Numbered from the stretch's first letter, positions 24,773 through 34,044 are shown. The stretch: 64,000 bases of DNA from Bacteroidales bacterium (GCA_029210585.1 JARGFP010000014.1:1-64000); one strand, 5' to 3'. Made by a program: numbers and translations. Notes: a model not told the origin generated them from the sequence alone.

Positions 24773-25699
24773 TTACTGCTTCATGACTTTTTTGAATATC
24801 TCCCTGTTCCCTGATTCTATTTCCAAAAAATAGATCCCGGCTGGATATTCTGCGACAGAAATCCTATTGGTCCCTTCAACAATGCCAAGGAACTTACCGG
24901 TCATATCATAAATCCATATCCGCTCAATGACAGAACCATCAACCGAAACAATCAGGATCTCATCCACTGCAGGGTTTGGCAACACGCTGAACCCATTCGC
25001 CTGGCCATCTGCAGTACTGCCGGTAATGGGCATGGAAAAGAGCCGGATGTGATCGATGTTCCAGCCTTCCTGGGATGTATCATGCCCGTCACTGATGAAA
25101 TGAAACCTCAGCAACATGGAATCCGATGCTATAGACGAAGACTTTACCATGCATCCCTCCCATCCGAACCGTACCTTCGACCAATCGTGCACTTCCCCGG
25201 AAAAACCATATTCACCATTATACAGCGTATCTGAAAGTGAATACAATCCCTCCGTTTCAAAATCATCTCCGGGAACGTAGCATCCTGAACGATCCTCGAT
25301 AATATTTGTCCAGGTTTGCCCACCATCGTAAGAAACATCTATGTAACCTCCGTCCTTCCCTGCTTCTGTATCCAGCCGGTGCATGAACTCCAGGTAAACG
25401 CTGTAGGGATAATGATCGACATTCATTCCGCTGATCTTCAATGTGAAAGCACTGTGATTGTCTGTCGGGTAGGCACCATACAGACGCGTAGCTATTGAAT
25501 TCATACCGGCATATGAGCCATTCAGATGCATCTTGTCCGGACTGCCGGTCTCCCAGGTATTCGAAGCAATAGTGTCAATCTCCAGGTACCGGTACGGTTC
25601 CTCGAATGTGACAATATCCCAGGTATATTCCTCACGCTGTCCGTATATGAGTACACAGGAAAATAAAGCTATCAGCTTGAAAAACGTCCTTTTAATCAT
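24773..25699 (-). CDS. Type IX secretion cargo protein of unknown function
   Basis: A 308-residue secreted protein with signal peptide (MIKRTFFKLIALFSC, cleavage near IYGQ). The middle is a beta-rich domain with HRLDTEAGKDGGYIDVSYDGG and HDTSQEGWNIDHIRL, resembling immune-inhibitor-A/MAM-like jelly-roll modules. The last 75 residues are a Por secretion (T9SS type A) sorting domain: FSVLPNPAVDEILI, IWIYDMTGK and AGIYFLEIESG. No catalytic motif is seen. The start at 25699 removes 19 upstream residues that would disrupt the signal peptide. Confidence 0.8.
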   Translation of the reverse strand: MIKRTFFKLIALFSCVLIYGQREEYTWDIVTFEEPYRYLEIDTIASNTWETGSPDKMHLNGSYAGMNSIATRLYGAYPTDNHSAFTLKISGMNVDHYPYSVYLEFMHRLDTEAGKDGGYIDVSYDGGQTWTNIIEDRSGCYVPGDDFETEGLYSLSDTLYNGEYGFSGEVHDWSKVRFGWEGCMVKSSSIASDSMLLRFHFISDGHDTSQEGWNIDHIRLFSMPITGSTADGQANGFSVLPNPAVDEILIVSVDGSVIERIWIYDMTGKFLGIVEGTNRISVAEYPAGIYFLEIESGNREIFKKVMKQ

Positions 25700-25768
25700 T
25701 GGGGTGATCTTTAAATATTTTTGTCTTGTACATTCAAAAAGGAGATCCCCACCCATATGTGTTATAAG

Positions 25769-26134
25769 TCAGGAGAAGCTACCATCACTTGAATTTCTTT
25801 CTTTTTCAATGACATGAGTTAAATCCTCCCGATTTCCTGGAAGATTATTCCTGGAGATTTCCCAAATCATCTCATAATCAATTCCGAAATACTCATGGGA
25901 TATTAAATTTCTAAGACCATACATTTTATTCCAGGGAATGGAAGGGTATTTTTCTTTAACTTTCTCCGGGATATTTTTTGCGGCTTCTCCAATAATCTCG
26001 AAATTTCTTACAACCGCATCAACCAACATGAAGTTCTGTTTGAATTCAATAAAATCTTTCTCTCCAAGATATTCAATAATCCGGGACATGGAAGTATGCA
26101 TGTCTTCCAGATATATCATATAGCTTCGCTCCAT
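25769..26134 (-). CDS. hepT: HepT-like HEPN ribonuclease toxin (DUF86)
   Basis: A 121-residue HEPN-domain protein. The RNase motif RxxxxHxY appears as RNLISHEY near residue 85, and the family segment VRNFEIIGEAAKNIP is present. HepT toxins cut RNA (tRNA targets have been reported) and are inactivated by AMPylation by the partner MntA. Its gene lies 5 bp downstream of the mntA-like gene on the same strand, the usual order. The C terminus is Glu/Arg-rich and short. Confidence 0.88.
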   Translation of the reverse strand: MERSYMIYLEDMHTSMSRIIEYLGEKDFIEFKQNFMLVDAVVRNFEIIGEAAKNIPEKVKEKYPSIPWNKMYGLRNLISHEYFGIDYEMIWEISRNNLPGNREDLTHVIEKERNSSDGSFS

Positions 26135-26139
26135 TGGAT

Positions 26140-26430
26140 TTATACATATTTTGTCTGTCGCAGAATTGAATCTTTCAGCTGTTCTTTCAGAGCGTTGACA
26201 GAAACCAGATCAATTTTTCTATTTAGTTCATTTTCAAGGAACTCCTGCAGATCAAAAAATTCCCATCCGAGAGGTCTTCTGAATTCAACTAAAATATCAA
26301 TGTCTGAACCCTCATGTTGTTCATTTCTTGCAAATGATCCGAAATAGCCAATTTTCTCTACCTGGTATTTTTCAAGGAGAACAGGTTTTAAGGCCCTTAG
26401 TCTATCTTCTATTGCCACACTTTCAGACAT
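26140..26430 (-). CDS. mntA: MntA-like minimal nucleotidyltransferase antitoxin
   Basis: A 96-residue minimal nucleotidyltransferase with GYFGSFARNE and the metal-binding pair in SDIDILVEF, giving the GSx10DxD motif. This makes it a catalytically competent MNT-type antitoxin that is expected to AMPylate HepT (type VII toxin-antitoxin). It is first in the two-gene unit. A third, distal Asp is present in RKIDLVSV, as in active family members. Confidence 0.88.
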   Translation of the reverse strand: MSESVAIEDRLRALKPVLLEKYQVEKIGYFGSFARNEQHEGSDIDILVEFRRPLGWEFFDLQEFLENELNRKIDLVSVNALKEQLKDSILRQTKYV

Positions 26431-26505
26431 ATTACAAATCTATGAAATTTTTTCGACGTAATGATTGTCTGAACCTTTGCCTGCAGGCAACGATTCTATT
26501 TCGCT

Positions 26506-27975
26506 CTAATGGTTTTCTCCTGAATGGTAAAGCCCCAGCGCTGAAATGGCCGGGGGATACAGCGCATTTTCAATGACCAGTCTCACTTCACCGGTGGTGA
26601 CCGGATCTACCTGCAGGATCCGCTTGTAACCTATGGTGGTCCCCCGGGCAATCTCCTTCCACAAGCCTTTCTCCATGGGAACTTCAAGTCGGAATGCGCT
26701 GATCCGTTGTCCGAAACGAATGGGCTCCTGCAGTACGATGTGATCGAAGGTGCGGGGTTCATCCAGGGCAACAACCAGCTTCACTTCCGCATTTGCGGGA
26801 GCGGCCCAGAAGGTCTCCGGATCTGCATCCGTGATATTCCCGGGACGGTAACTGCGGCCCACCACATGTTTTCTTTCGGTCTTTACTTCAGCCCCTGCAG
26901 CGAGATCGCTCGCAAACACCTGCCGGACCATCCCATAAAGCGCAGCCAGGTGAGTGGCATCTGTTTCATGAATTAACCCGCGGCGGTCAGGCGGAAGGTT
27001 CATGAGCAGCACCCCGTTGCGGCCCACCGACTTGTAATAAATATCCATCAGCTCGCCCGGGGTCTTCACCCTGCCATCCTCGGAGGCATGGTAAAACCAG
27101 CCGGGACGGATCGACACATCGCACTGACCGGTGATCCACCTGTCACCTTCCGGATCACCCGTATTCAGATACCCCTGGTCTGAAGCACCGATCACCAGCT
27201 GATCCGTGGAGATGGTCGACCAGCATGTCTCCCCGGCAAATCCGTGCTCATTTCCGATCCAGCGCAGATCCGGACCGGCATCTGAAAAGATCTGAACACC
27301 CGGTTGCAGTTGTTTCACGAGTGCGAAAGTGGAATCCCAGTCATAATAGGTTGCCCGGTCGATTCTCCGCTCCTCATCCGCCCCGCCATACCATCCGGAA
27401 CCACCATTGGCGCCATCGAACCATATCTCATTGATCTCACCATACCGGGTCAGCAGCTCCCGGAGCTGGTTGCGGTAGTATGTAGTATATTCCGGTTGTC
27501 CATAGTCTGCATGGTTCCGGTCCCATGGCGACAGGTAGAGTCCCGCTTTAAGACCATGTTTTCTGCAGGCATCCGTGAATTCCCGGACGATATCGCCGTC
27601 GCCATTTTTATACGGACTGTTTTTCACGCTGTGTTCGGTATAGGCACTGGGCCAGAGGCAGAATCCGTCGTGGTGCTTGGCTGTCAGGATCAGCTCCTTC
27701 AGTCCGCCAGCCTTTGCAGCCAGCACCCACTGTTCCGCATCCAGCTCCGCCGGATCGAACAGCGCCGGGTCCTCGTCGCCATACCCCCATTCCTTGTCCG
27801 TGAAGGTGTTCATGGTGAAATGGATGAATCCAACCATTTCCATCTGCTGGTAGGCAACCTGCTCCGGGGTGGGCAGCACGTCTGCGGCCGTGAAAGCATC
27901 TTTCGATCCGTCTGCGCTACAACTGTTCAGCAGGGCTGCAACCAATATTAGACCGGTACATTTTATGTGGTTCAT
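26506..27975 (-). CDS. Alpha-L-fucosidase, glycoside hydrolase family 29
   Basis: A 489-residue lipoprotein (signal MNHIKCTGLILVAALLNSC, lipobox LNSC) of GH29. Visible features are MVGFIHFTMNTF, the conserved TAKHHDGFCLWPS, the GLYLSPWDRN strand, and EIWFDGA containing the catalytic nucleophile Asp. A C-terminal discoidin-like beta domain follows (about residues 365-489). It would release terminal L-fucose from glycans at the cell surface or in the periplasm. No SusCD pair or other glycosidase sits beside it, so it is not in an evident polysaccharide utilisation locus. Confidence 0.9.
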   Translation of the reverse strand: MNHIKCTGLILVAALLNSCSADGSKDAFTAADVLPTPEQVAYQQMEMVGFIHFTMNTFTDKEWGYGDEDPALFDPAELDAEQWVLAAKAGGLKELILTAKHHDGFCLWPSAYTEHSVKNSPYKNGDGDIVREFTDACRKHGLKAGLYLSPWDRNHADYGQPEYTTYYRNQLRELLTRYGEINEIWFDGANGGSGWYGGADEERRIDRATYYDWDSTFALVKQLQPGVQIFSDAGPDLRWIGNEHGFAGETCWSTISTDQLVIGASDQGYLNTGDPEGDRWITGQCDVSIRPGWFYHASEDGRVKTPGELMDIYYKSVGRNGVLLMNLPPDRRGLIHETDATHLAALYGMVRQVFASDLAAGAEVKTERKHVVGRSYRPGNITDADPETFWAAPANAEVKLVVALDEPRTFDHIVLQEPIRFGQRISAFRLEVPMEKGLWKEIARGTTIGYKRILQVDPVTTGEVRLVIENALYPPAISALGLYHSGENH

Positions 27976-28257
27976 AATGCCGGGGTTGTTGTGAAGTATT
28001 ACCAGATGCAAATTACAATTTTAGGTCTGAAGTGCGCATGAATCTCCGCTAAAAAATCCTCAAATGAGAGCGTTACTATTTCATTTACCGTGAAACCTTC
28101 ATTTTTCAATCAGCATGGAACCCTCATATTTCAATCGCAATCAAACACTCAACTTTCATTCACTGCAGTGGACTGATTGCCAGGACGCTTCCGGTTCCTG
28201 TCCTTTTTTAAATGAAAGTTCGCAGAGGTTCCATGATTGGATTGGAAAACTGCACCA
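27976..28257. other. Intergenic spacer with degenerate repeats
   Basis: About 280 bp between two minus-strand genes. Around 28085-28165 the motif TTTCAATC and related TTCATT stretches recur at irregular spacing, suggesting an eroded repeat array. No gene is recognisable; it probably carries the fucosidase promoter and the phosphatase 3' flank. Confidence 0.35.
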
Positions 28258-29754
28258 CTATACTTCCCGTTTCACCTCATACCGGATGTTCCCTACCATA
28301 TCCCGGAATCTGAAAAACAGCACCGGGTCCTCCTGTTCCATGACAAGGTCCACCTGGAGGAATCCCCCACCCCAGTCATCGGTCTGCACATACGGTACCG
28401 TCAGCTCCGCATTGGGATCGGTTGATTTCGGATCACCCGGAAGTCTTCCTGCGCGAGAATTCTGATCAATAAAAGCACCACAGCTGAATTCCTCCAGTCC
28501 GTTGGGATGGATGGAATGGTATTGCCAGTGCCGGTCGCCGCATATGATATAGAAGCCATTCCCGATCAGATCCTCCTCCGCGAGGAAACTGAAAAATGCG
28601 TCCCGCTCGGTCTGGAACCCGCCCGGGTTGGTGTGGTTGTCTTTCTTGTAGGCATCGTCGGGGCCGATCATCGGTGTGGGAGAGATCAACACCTTGTAGG
28701 TGGCATCACTTTCGGCGAGCGTTTGCATCAGCCATTCCTTCTGTTCCTTTCCCCAGATGGTCTTCCCGACAGTATCTTTGCTCCTGTTCGGACTGCGGTA
28801 ATCCCTTCCTTCAACAAACCACAATTGCAGGTCCCTGCCCATGCGGTGCGTCCTGTAGGTTGTCGCATCCGCATCCGCAGGATCCGTAACCGGCACCTGT
28901 TCCTTAAAGATCTCGATTCCCAGCTGACTGGATGGTTTCCGGTCATTACGCACCGTATCGCAGTCATTGTAACGGTGGTCGTGGTCATCTTTCAGGAAAT
29001 ACACGGGTACCCCGAGGCACATTTCCCGGTTGCGCGGCATGGTGAAGTACCGGTGCCATTTCGCGCGCATTTCGTCGGGTGTCCCTGCCCACATGGCAGG
29101 ATCGCTGGAGGGTTTGTCGTAGTAGACCACGTCACCATTTGCAATGAAAAAATCAACGCCCAGTTTCTTTACCGTTTCAAATGCTTCAAAACCCAGTGTG
29201 CGATCAATCCCGGTGGCCCCCAGTTTTCGCGGCTGGTCGGCATAGCGCTTGTTGATGGTGGTATCCTTCCCGCAGTAATTCGCATAATTGAAACCGGTGG
29301 CAACGGCAAAGCTCGTCTCCCCTGGCTGGTCATCTCCCGGAAAGGTTGTAAAGGTCCCGGTACGGCTTACCGCCTTTTCACCAGAAGAGAATTCGGCAAT
29401 TGCACGGTAATAATACTTTGTTCCAGGCTCCAGGCTGGTGATTCTTTCTTTGATCATGAAATCGTTTCCGGCATTACTTTCCGTCCACCGGGTCTTTTCC
29501 ACTCTTTTGTAGAGCGAATCCTTTGAGATCTCAAAATGCGCCAGGCATTCTATTCCGGGCATATCATAGTCGATGAGTGTATCGGAAGCTGCAAAACGGC
29601 ACTGCAGGATCACGGAGGTGGAAGATGGTTCTCCCGCAAGGATCATATAATTCGGATCGACGGATAAGTTCATGTCGCAACCATATGGAATCGCGCTGGC
29701 GATCACCAGCAACAAACCCAATCTGAATTTTGAAATACGTTTGATACGTTGCAT
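28258..29754 (-). CDS. PhoD-like metallophosphatase lipoprotein
   Basis: A 498-residue lipoprotein (lipobox PYGC near residue 26). An N-terminal fibronectin-like domain (about 30-135) is followed by a PhoD superfamily metallophosphoesterase domain. Metal-binding motifs are NGDVVYYD, LKDDHDHRYNDCD and GDRHWQYHS. PhoD-type enzymes hydrolyse phosphomono- or diesters with Fe/Ca cofactors. The N terminus agrees with the Bacteroidota type rather than Bacillus PhoD. It is downstream of, and possibly cotranscribed with, the hypD cluster, though a functional link is not evident. Confidence 0.85.
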   Translation of the reverse strand: MQRIKRISKFRLGLLLVIASAIPYGCDMNLSVDPNYMILAGEPSSTSVILQCRFAASDTLIDYDMPGIECLAHFEISKDSLYKRVEKTRWTESNAGNDFMIKERITSLEPGTKYYYRAIAEFSSGEKAVSRTGTFTTFPGDDQPGETSFAVATGFNYANYCGKDTTINKRYADQPRKLGATGIDRTLGFEAFETVKKLGVDFFIANGDVVYYDKPSSDPAMWAGTPDEMRAKWHRYFTMPRNREMCLGVPVYFLKDDHDHRYNDCDTVRNDRKPSSQLGIEIFKEQVPVTDPADADATTYRTHRMGRDLQLWFVEGRDYRSPNRSKDTVGKTIWGKEQKEWLMQTLAESDATYKVLISPTPMIGPDDAYKKDNHTNPGGFQTERDAFFSFLAEEDLIGNGFYIICGDRHWQYHSIHPNGLEEFSCGAFIDQNSRAGRLPGDPKSTDPNAELTVPYVQTDDWGGGFLQVDLVMEQEDPVLFFRFRDMVGNIRYEVKREV

Positions 29755-29831
29755 GCGGCATTGAATTTTGTACCAATAATAACCAAAAAAAGGCTAAAAA
29801 TCATCTGATCCTGGTCACAATTTCACCCGCC

Positions 29832-30353
29832 TCACAACTCCATCCGCATCAGCAGATCGCGTTGCGGCTGTTTTCCCATCATGAACACGTGGTCGTCGAA
29901 CTCCTGCAGTCCGAATTTCCCGTAGAACCGCAGCGCCCTGTAGTTTTCTTCATGCACGCCCAGCCAGAGGTATTTCTTTCCTTTTTCCCTTCCAAGCCGA
30001 ATGGCCTGTTCCATCAGCGCCGCTCCCACCCCGCTGCCATGGAACGCTTTCAGTACATAGATCCGTTCCACCTCGAATCCCTCTTCTTCCTGCAGCTCCG
30101 TCTGCGCCTGCCCCACATTCACCTTCAGGTACCCGGCCAGCTTTCCCTGAAATTCGATGAAGTACCACCACGATTCGGGATGCTGCAACTCCTCTGTAAG
30201 CAACCGGGCATTGAAACGCATTGCATAATAATGGTCCATGTTTTCCCGGCTGTTGGTCGCCGCGAAGGTTTCTTCGAAGGTCCGGATGGCAATAGTGCGC
30301 AATTCCTTCAGATGTGCGCTATTGATCTCGTAGATTGAAACAGGGTGGTTCAT
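29832..30353 (-). CDS. GNAT-family N-acetyltransferase
   Basis: A 173-residue acetyltransferase resembling spermidine/spermine or small-molecule N-acetyltransferases. The acetyl-CoA-binding motif A is seen as VERIYVLKAFHGSGVGAALM, with the Q/RxxGxG/A core replaced by HGSGVGA. The C-terminal strand and helix NYRALRFYGKFGLQEF are typical. The ATG at 30353 is chosen over one 16 codons upstream because the domain begins at MNHPVSIYEI. It follows hypD by 66 bp on the same strand. Confidence 0.85.
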   Translation of the reverse strand: MNHPVSIYEINSAHLKELRTIAIRTFEETFAATNSRENMDHYYAMRFNARLLTEELQHPESWWYFIEFQGKLAGYLKVNVGQAQTELQEEEGFEVERIYVLKAFHGSGVGAALMEQAIRLGREKGKKYLWLGVHEENYRALRFYGKFGLQEFDDHVFMMGKQPQRDLLMRMEL

Positions 30354-30419
30354 CTCCCGAAAATAGCAAAAACAAAGGAAGATAACGCTTTGAATTTTCA
30401 AAAAACGGTCCCCGCACTC

Positions 30420-33188
30420 CTACAACTCCTGCTCGGTCCGCCGGATGATCTCGTTCTGCAATGCTGTGCCCAGGTCGTTGAAATAATCTGAATAGCCGGC
30501 CACCCGCACAATCAAATCGCGGTATTTCTCCGGGTGCTGCTGGGCGTCGCGCAGGGTATCGGCCGACACCACGTTGAACTGGATATGGTGTCCCATCATG
30601 CCAAAATAGCCGCGCACCAGCTGGGTGATCTTCCGGACCGAACGTTCATCCCTGAAAAAGCCGGGTGTGAATTTCTGGTTCAGCAGCGTGCCGCCCGTTT
30701 TCAGGTGGTCGATCTTCGCGGCCGACTTCAGCACCGCGGTGGGACCGTGTGTGTCCGTTCCCTGCACCGGGGAAATCCCCTCCGACAGTGGTTCCCCGGC
30801 ATGCCTGCCATCCGCCGTGGCTCCCACCACACTCCCGAAATAGACATGTGAGGTAGTGGGCAGCATATTGATCCGGGTCACGCCGCCCCGGTGGTTGGGT
30901 TTTCCGTCCACCGCCGCATGAAACTGCTCAAATACCCACGTGGCATGCACATCCGCTGTATCATCGTCATTCCCGTATTTCGGGGTTTTGTAGATCAATT
31001 CCGCGCGGATCGCTTCATGTCCTTCAAAATCATCTTCGAGGACCTTCATCAAACCTCCCGGCGAAATCGTCTTTCGCTCATACACATGGGTTTTCAGCGC
31101 AGTGAACATATCGGTCACGGAACCCAGTCCCACACCCTGGATGTAGCTGGTATTGTACCTGGCCCCGCCGGCATTGTAATCCTTCCCGTTCTGTATACAG
31201 TCATCGATAAACAGCGACAAAAAGGGAACGGGCAGGTGCTCCGCGAACAGCCGCTCAATCGCAACATTTCCTGCGATCTTTATATCAACCAGGTAATTCA
31301 GCTGTATCCTGAATGCTTCCTGCAAAGCTTCGAACGATTCAAAAGCCAGGGCACCACCCTCACTGGAATCAACAGGCGCTCCATGCCGGGCCCCTGGCGA
31401 TCGATCCAAAGCAGTTCCGGTCTGCGGTTCCATTTGGGCACTAACCCGTGCTCCCTCCCCTGTTTCGAACAGAGCTTCCGTCCGGGTAGCGCCAGACTTT
31501 CCGGTAATTTGTCCGCCAGGGTTTCCGGAACCATTGGAGGCCTGCTTTTCTGCATAGGATCCACCGTGGTTTCCCGAACTGTTTCCGGACTGCACCCCCG
31601 GTGAAATACTGGTCTTCGGTTCCAATCGGGATCCTCCCTGGTTTTCCAAACGTATCCCGACCTGTCTGCCGGTACGTGGATCCAGTCCATTGTGCAGTGT
31701 CAGTTCCAGCACTTTCACCAGGTTAAAATAGCCGGTAAGCCAGTACGCCTCTGTCCCAAAAGCGCCTGACTCCACGCAGCCCGAAGCGCCGCCGTTGCGT
31801 GCATCCAAGATCGACTTGCCCTGGTTGAGCAGTTCCTGCACAATGGCATCCGTATTGAAGATGGAAGGTTGTCCGAAGCCGGTTTTCACGATCTGAATGG
31901 CCCGGTCCACGAAGCTGTCGGGACTTCGCCTGCTCACCTGGATCATGGAGGAGGGTTGCAGCAGCCGCATCTCTTCGATCACATCGAGCAGCAGGAAACT
32001 CATTTCGTTCACGGCATCCGAACCGTCTTCCTTCAGTCCGCCAAGGTTGATCAGGCAGAAGTCGGTATAGGTGCTGCTCTCCTGTGCCGTCACCCCCATC
32101 TTGGGTGGCGAGGGGTGGTTGTTGAACTTGATCCAGAACGCCTGCAGCAGCTCCCGGGCCGAAGCTTCCGTGAGCCGCCCTTTTGCAAGATCGCGCTCGT
32201 AGAACGGCAGGAGGTGCTGGTCAAGCCGCCCGGGGTTGAAGGCATCCCACGGATTCAGTTCGCTGATCACCCCGAGGTGCACGAACCAGTAGTACTGCAA
32301 AGCCTCGTGCATCGTTTCCGGCGCATGGGCCGGGACTTTCCTGCACACCTTCTCCATCTGCAGCAATTCGCTGCGCCGCCGGGCATCCTGCGTCTGACCG
32401 GCCAGGTCACGGAGCAGTGCGGCGTTCCGTTCAGCATACATGATCATCGCTTCTGCCGCGATTTTCATGGCCTCGAGCTCCTCCACCTGCGCAGTCAGCT
32501 TGGCGGCTTCCTGCGTCATGTTCCCGGCGGTATCGGGTACGGTTTTACCGGTTGTAGCCCCGCTGGTAGTGACCCCGCCTGAAGTGGTACCATCTGTAGT
32601 GGTACCAATGGATGAAGCTCCCTTCATGAGGAGACGGATCGCTGCAATACGCGCATCAATCTCCTCCACCAGGTCCAGCAGGCCTCTTTCGTAGATCTTC
32701 TTTCCCAGCACCGTGTGGCCCGGGGCGCGCTGTTCCTGGAATTCGGTGAACACACCCGCTTCATAGGCAGCCACCCACTCTTTTGTCATCCTTTCAAAGA
32801 TCCGGTCCCGGTTGGTCCTGCCCTCCCAGAAAGGAATGATCTTATCCCTGTATACCTCATAGGTTTCCTTGTCGACCCTGAAGGAGACTTTCTCCCTGCT
32901 GTCGAGGACCTCAATATCCTTCAGTGAATGCAGGCTGATCTCCGGGTAGGTGGGGGTTGCTTTGGGCGCAGGTCCGCGCTCTCCCACGATCAGCTCTCCC
33001 TCCTGGATAGAGAGCTGCTTGTGGCGAAGCAGGTGTTCGAATGCCAGGGCACGGTGGACCGGCACGGAGGGGGTACCGGCGGGATGTTCAGCATAAAACT
33101 CCGTGATAAGCAATGCCCGCTCAGCACTGAGCCGGTTGACAGCATTGAGGCTTGTCTCCCTTAGTTTTTGTATTCTTTCTGACAGCAT
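30420..33188 (-). CDS. hypD: Trans-4-hydroxy-L-proline dehydratase-like glycyl radical enzyme with two low-complexity insertions
   Basis: Strict-anaerobe enzyme predicted to dehydrate trans-4-hydroxy-L-proline to pyrroline-5-carboxylate by radical chemistry. The framework matches recalled Clostridioides difficile HypD closely: LSIQEGELIVGERG, the active-site Cys471 in GGASGCVESGAFG, and the glycyl radical motif RVAGYSDY with Gly898. The family is about 790 residues; this one is 922. The excess lies in a Thr/Ser/Gly-rich insert (about 189-224) and a Gly/Ser/Gln-rich insert (about 513-615), at positions where HypD has short loops. The ATG at 33188 is preferred to an upstream TTG. The activase gene is 61 bp upstream. 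Confidence 0.85.
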   Translation of the reverse strand: MLSERIQKLRETSLNAVNRLSAERALLITEFYAEHPAGTPSVPVHRALAFEHLLRHKQLSIQEGELIVGERGPAPKATPTYPEISLHSLKDIEVLDSREKVSFRVDKETYEVYRDKIIPFWEGRTNRDRIFERMTKEWVAAYEAGVFTEFQEQRAPGHTVLGKKIYERGLLDLVEEIDARIAAIRLLMKGASSIGTTTDGTTSGGVTTSGATTGKTVPDTAGNMTQEAAKLTAQVEELEAMKIAAEAMIMYAERNAALLRDLAGQTQDARRRSELLQMEKVCRKVPAHAPETMHEALQYYWFVHLGVISELNPWDAFNPGRLDQHLLPFYERDLAKGRLTEASARELLQAFWIKFNNHPSPPKMGVTAQESSTYTDFCLINLGGLKEDGSDAVNEMSFLLLDVIEEMRLLQPSSMIQVSRRSPDSFVDRAIQIVKTGFGQPSIFNTDAIVQELLNQGKSILDARNGGASGCVESGAFGTEAYWLTGYFNLVKVLELTLHNGLDPRTGRQVGIRLENQGGSRLEPKTSISPGVQSGNSSGNHGGSYAEKQASNGSGNPGGQITGKSGATRTEALFETGEGARVSAQMEPQTGTALDRSPGARHGAPVDSSEGGALAFESFEALQEAFRIQLNYLVDIKIAGNVAIERLFAEHLPVPFLSLFIDDCIQNGKDYNAGGARYNTSYIQGVGLGSVTDMFTALKTHVYERKTISPGGLMKVLEDDFEGHEAIRAELIYKTPKYGNDDDTADVHATWVFEQFHAAVDGKPNHRGGVTRINMLPTTSHVYFGSVVGATADGRHAGEPLSEGISPVQGTDTHGPTAVLKSAAKIDHLKTGGTLLNQKFTPGFFRDERSVRKITQLVRGYFGMMGHHIQFNVVSADTLRDAQQHPEKYRDLIVRVAGYSDYFNDLGTALQNEIIRRTEQEL
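31344..31652 (-). other. Region encoding the large low-complexity insert in HypD
   Basis: This stretch encodes about 100 residues rich in Gly, Ser, Asn, Gln and Thr, including NSSGNHGGS and NGSGNPGG, inside an otherwise well-conserved enzyme. A second, 35-residue Thr/Ser/Gly insert is encoded at 32517-32624. The frame stays open through both, so they are not frameshift artefacts that break the protein. Confidence 0.7.
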
Positions 33189-33218
33189 TCCTTTGTAGTT
33201 TAATGTGTGTATCAACCC

Positions 33219-33289
33219 CCGATCGTTACCAGCACGCCCGCATTTTCAATCATCCTCCGATCGTTACCAGCACGCCCGCACTTTCGATC
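33219..33289. repeat. 38-bp tandem duplication of the activase gene 3' end
   Basis: Bases 33257-33289, inside the last codons of the activase gene, are repeated at 33219-33251 with three or so mismatches. On the coding strand both copies specify an ending like AGVLVTIGG followed by TGA. The outer copy therefore lies after the real stop and is a duplicated, untranslated gene end. Confidence 0.8.
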
Positions 33290-34044
33290 TGCTCCCTGAG
33301 CCGCTGCATCCATTCATCGCCGGGTGTCTCCATGTCGCCGAAATCGTATTCCTTTTCCAGCCGCCGGTATTTGTGGGCACCGGTCTTGTGATATGGCAGC
33401 AGGTGTACTTCCCGGAATTGTCCTTCCCGCTGCCGGAAAAATGAGAAAAAATCGTTCATTTCCTGCACTGTGTCGTTGATCCCCGGAACCACCGGGATGC
33501 GGAAAATAACCTCGGCACCGCGCTGCAGCAGGCGGTCGGCATTTGCCAGGATCAGGCGGTTGTCGACCCCGGTGCAGGCCTTGTGCTTCTCCGGGTCCAT
33601 CAGCTTCAGGTCGAACAGGAACATGTCTGTATACGCTGCTGCCTGCAACAGTGTTTCGGGGGCAGCATATCCCGAGGTATCCACCGCCCGGTGCAATCCT
33701 TCGCTCCCGGCAGCTTCCAGCAGTTCGATCAACGCCCCGGGCTGCATGAGCGGTTCGCCACCTGAAAACGTAACGCCTCCTCCTGATTCCAGGTAAAATA
33801 CCTTGTCCTTAAGGATCTCTTCCATGAGCGCTGCATGTGTTACTTTCTTCCCGTAAATCCTTGTGATGCTGATCTCTTTTCCGTCGACCTGGCGGAGGTC
33901 CGGGTACTCCTCCGGTTCGGTGTTGTGACTTTCAGGATTGTGGCACCACCTGCACCGAAGCGGGCATCCCTTGAAAAAGACGGTGGTGCGGATGCCGGGT
34001 CCGTCGTGCAAAGCGAAACGTTTGATATCGAAGATGGTGGGCAT
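33250..34044 (-). CDS. Glycyl radical enzyme activase (radical SAM), for HypD
   Basis: A 264-residue radical SAM protein of the pyruvate formate-lyase activase family that installs the glycyl radical on its partner. The N terminus is IFDIKRFALHDGPGIRTTVF, followed by CPLRCRWC, the CxxxCxxC cluster motif at Cys 27, 31 and 34. GGGVTFSGGEPLMQ is the SAM-binding GGE segment. The extra ferredoxin domain of many activases is absent, as in short PFL-AE types. It lies upstream of hypD on the same strand and is its evident partner. Its 3' end is duplicated downstream (33219-33289). Confidence 0.9.
   Translation of the reverse strand: MPTIFDIKRFALHDGPGIRTTVFFKGCPLRCRWCHNPESHNTEPEEYPDLRQVDGKEISITRIYGKKVTHAALMEEILKDKVFYLESGGGVTFSGGEPLMQPGALIELLEAAGSEGLHRAVDTSGYAAPETLLQAAAYTDMFLFDLKLMDPEKHKACTGVDNRLILANADRLLQRGAEVIFRIPVVPGINDTVQEMNDFFSFFRQREGQFREVHLLPYHKTGAHKYRRLEKEYDFGDMETPGDEWMQRLREQIESAGVLVTIGG

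Noticed and set aside
28507-29526. 339-residue plus-strand frame
   Set aside because: It lies entirely within the PhoD-like gene on the opposite strand, which has intact catalytic motifs; the plus-strand protein has none.
31344-31652. Possible frameshifted or chimeric hypD from misassembly
   Set aside because: The frame stays open on both sides and the conserved sequence resumes in register, so the insertion is encoded in frame. Confirmation by long reads is still advisable.
30891-32582. Long plus-strand frames across hypD
   Set aside because: They are shadows of the minus-strand hypD gene, whose catalytic Cys and glycyl motif are intact.
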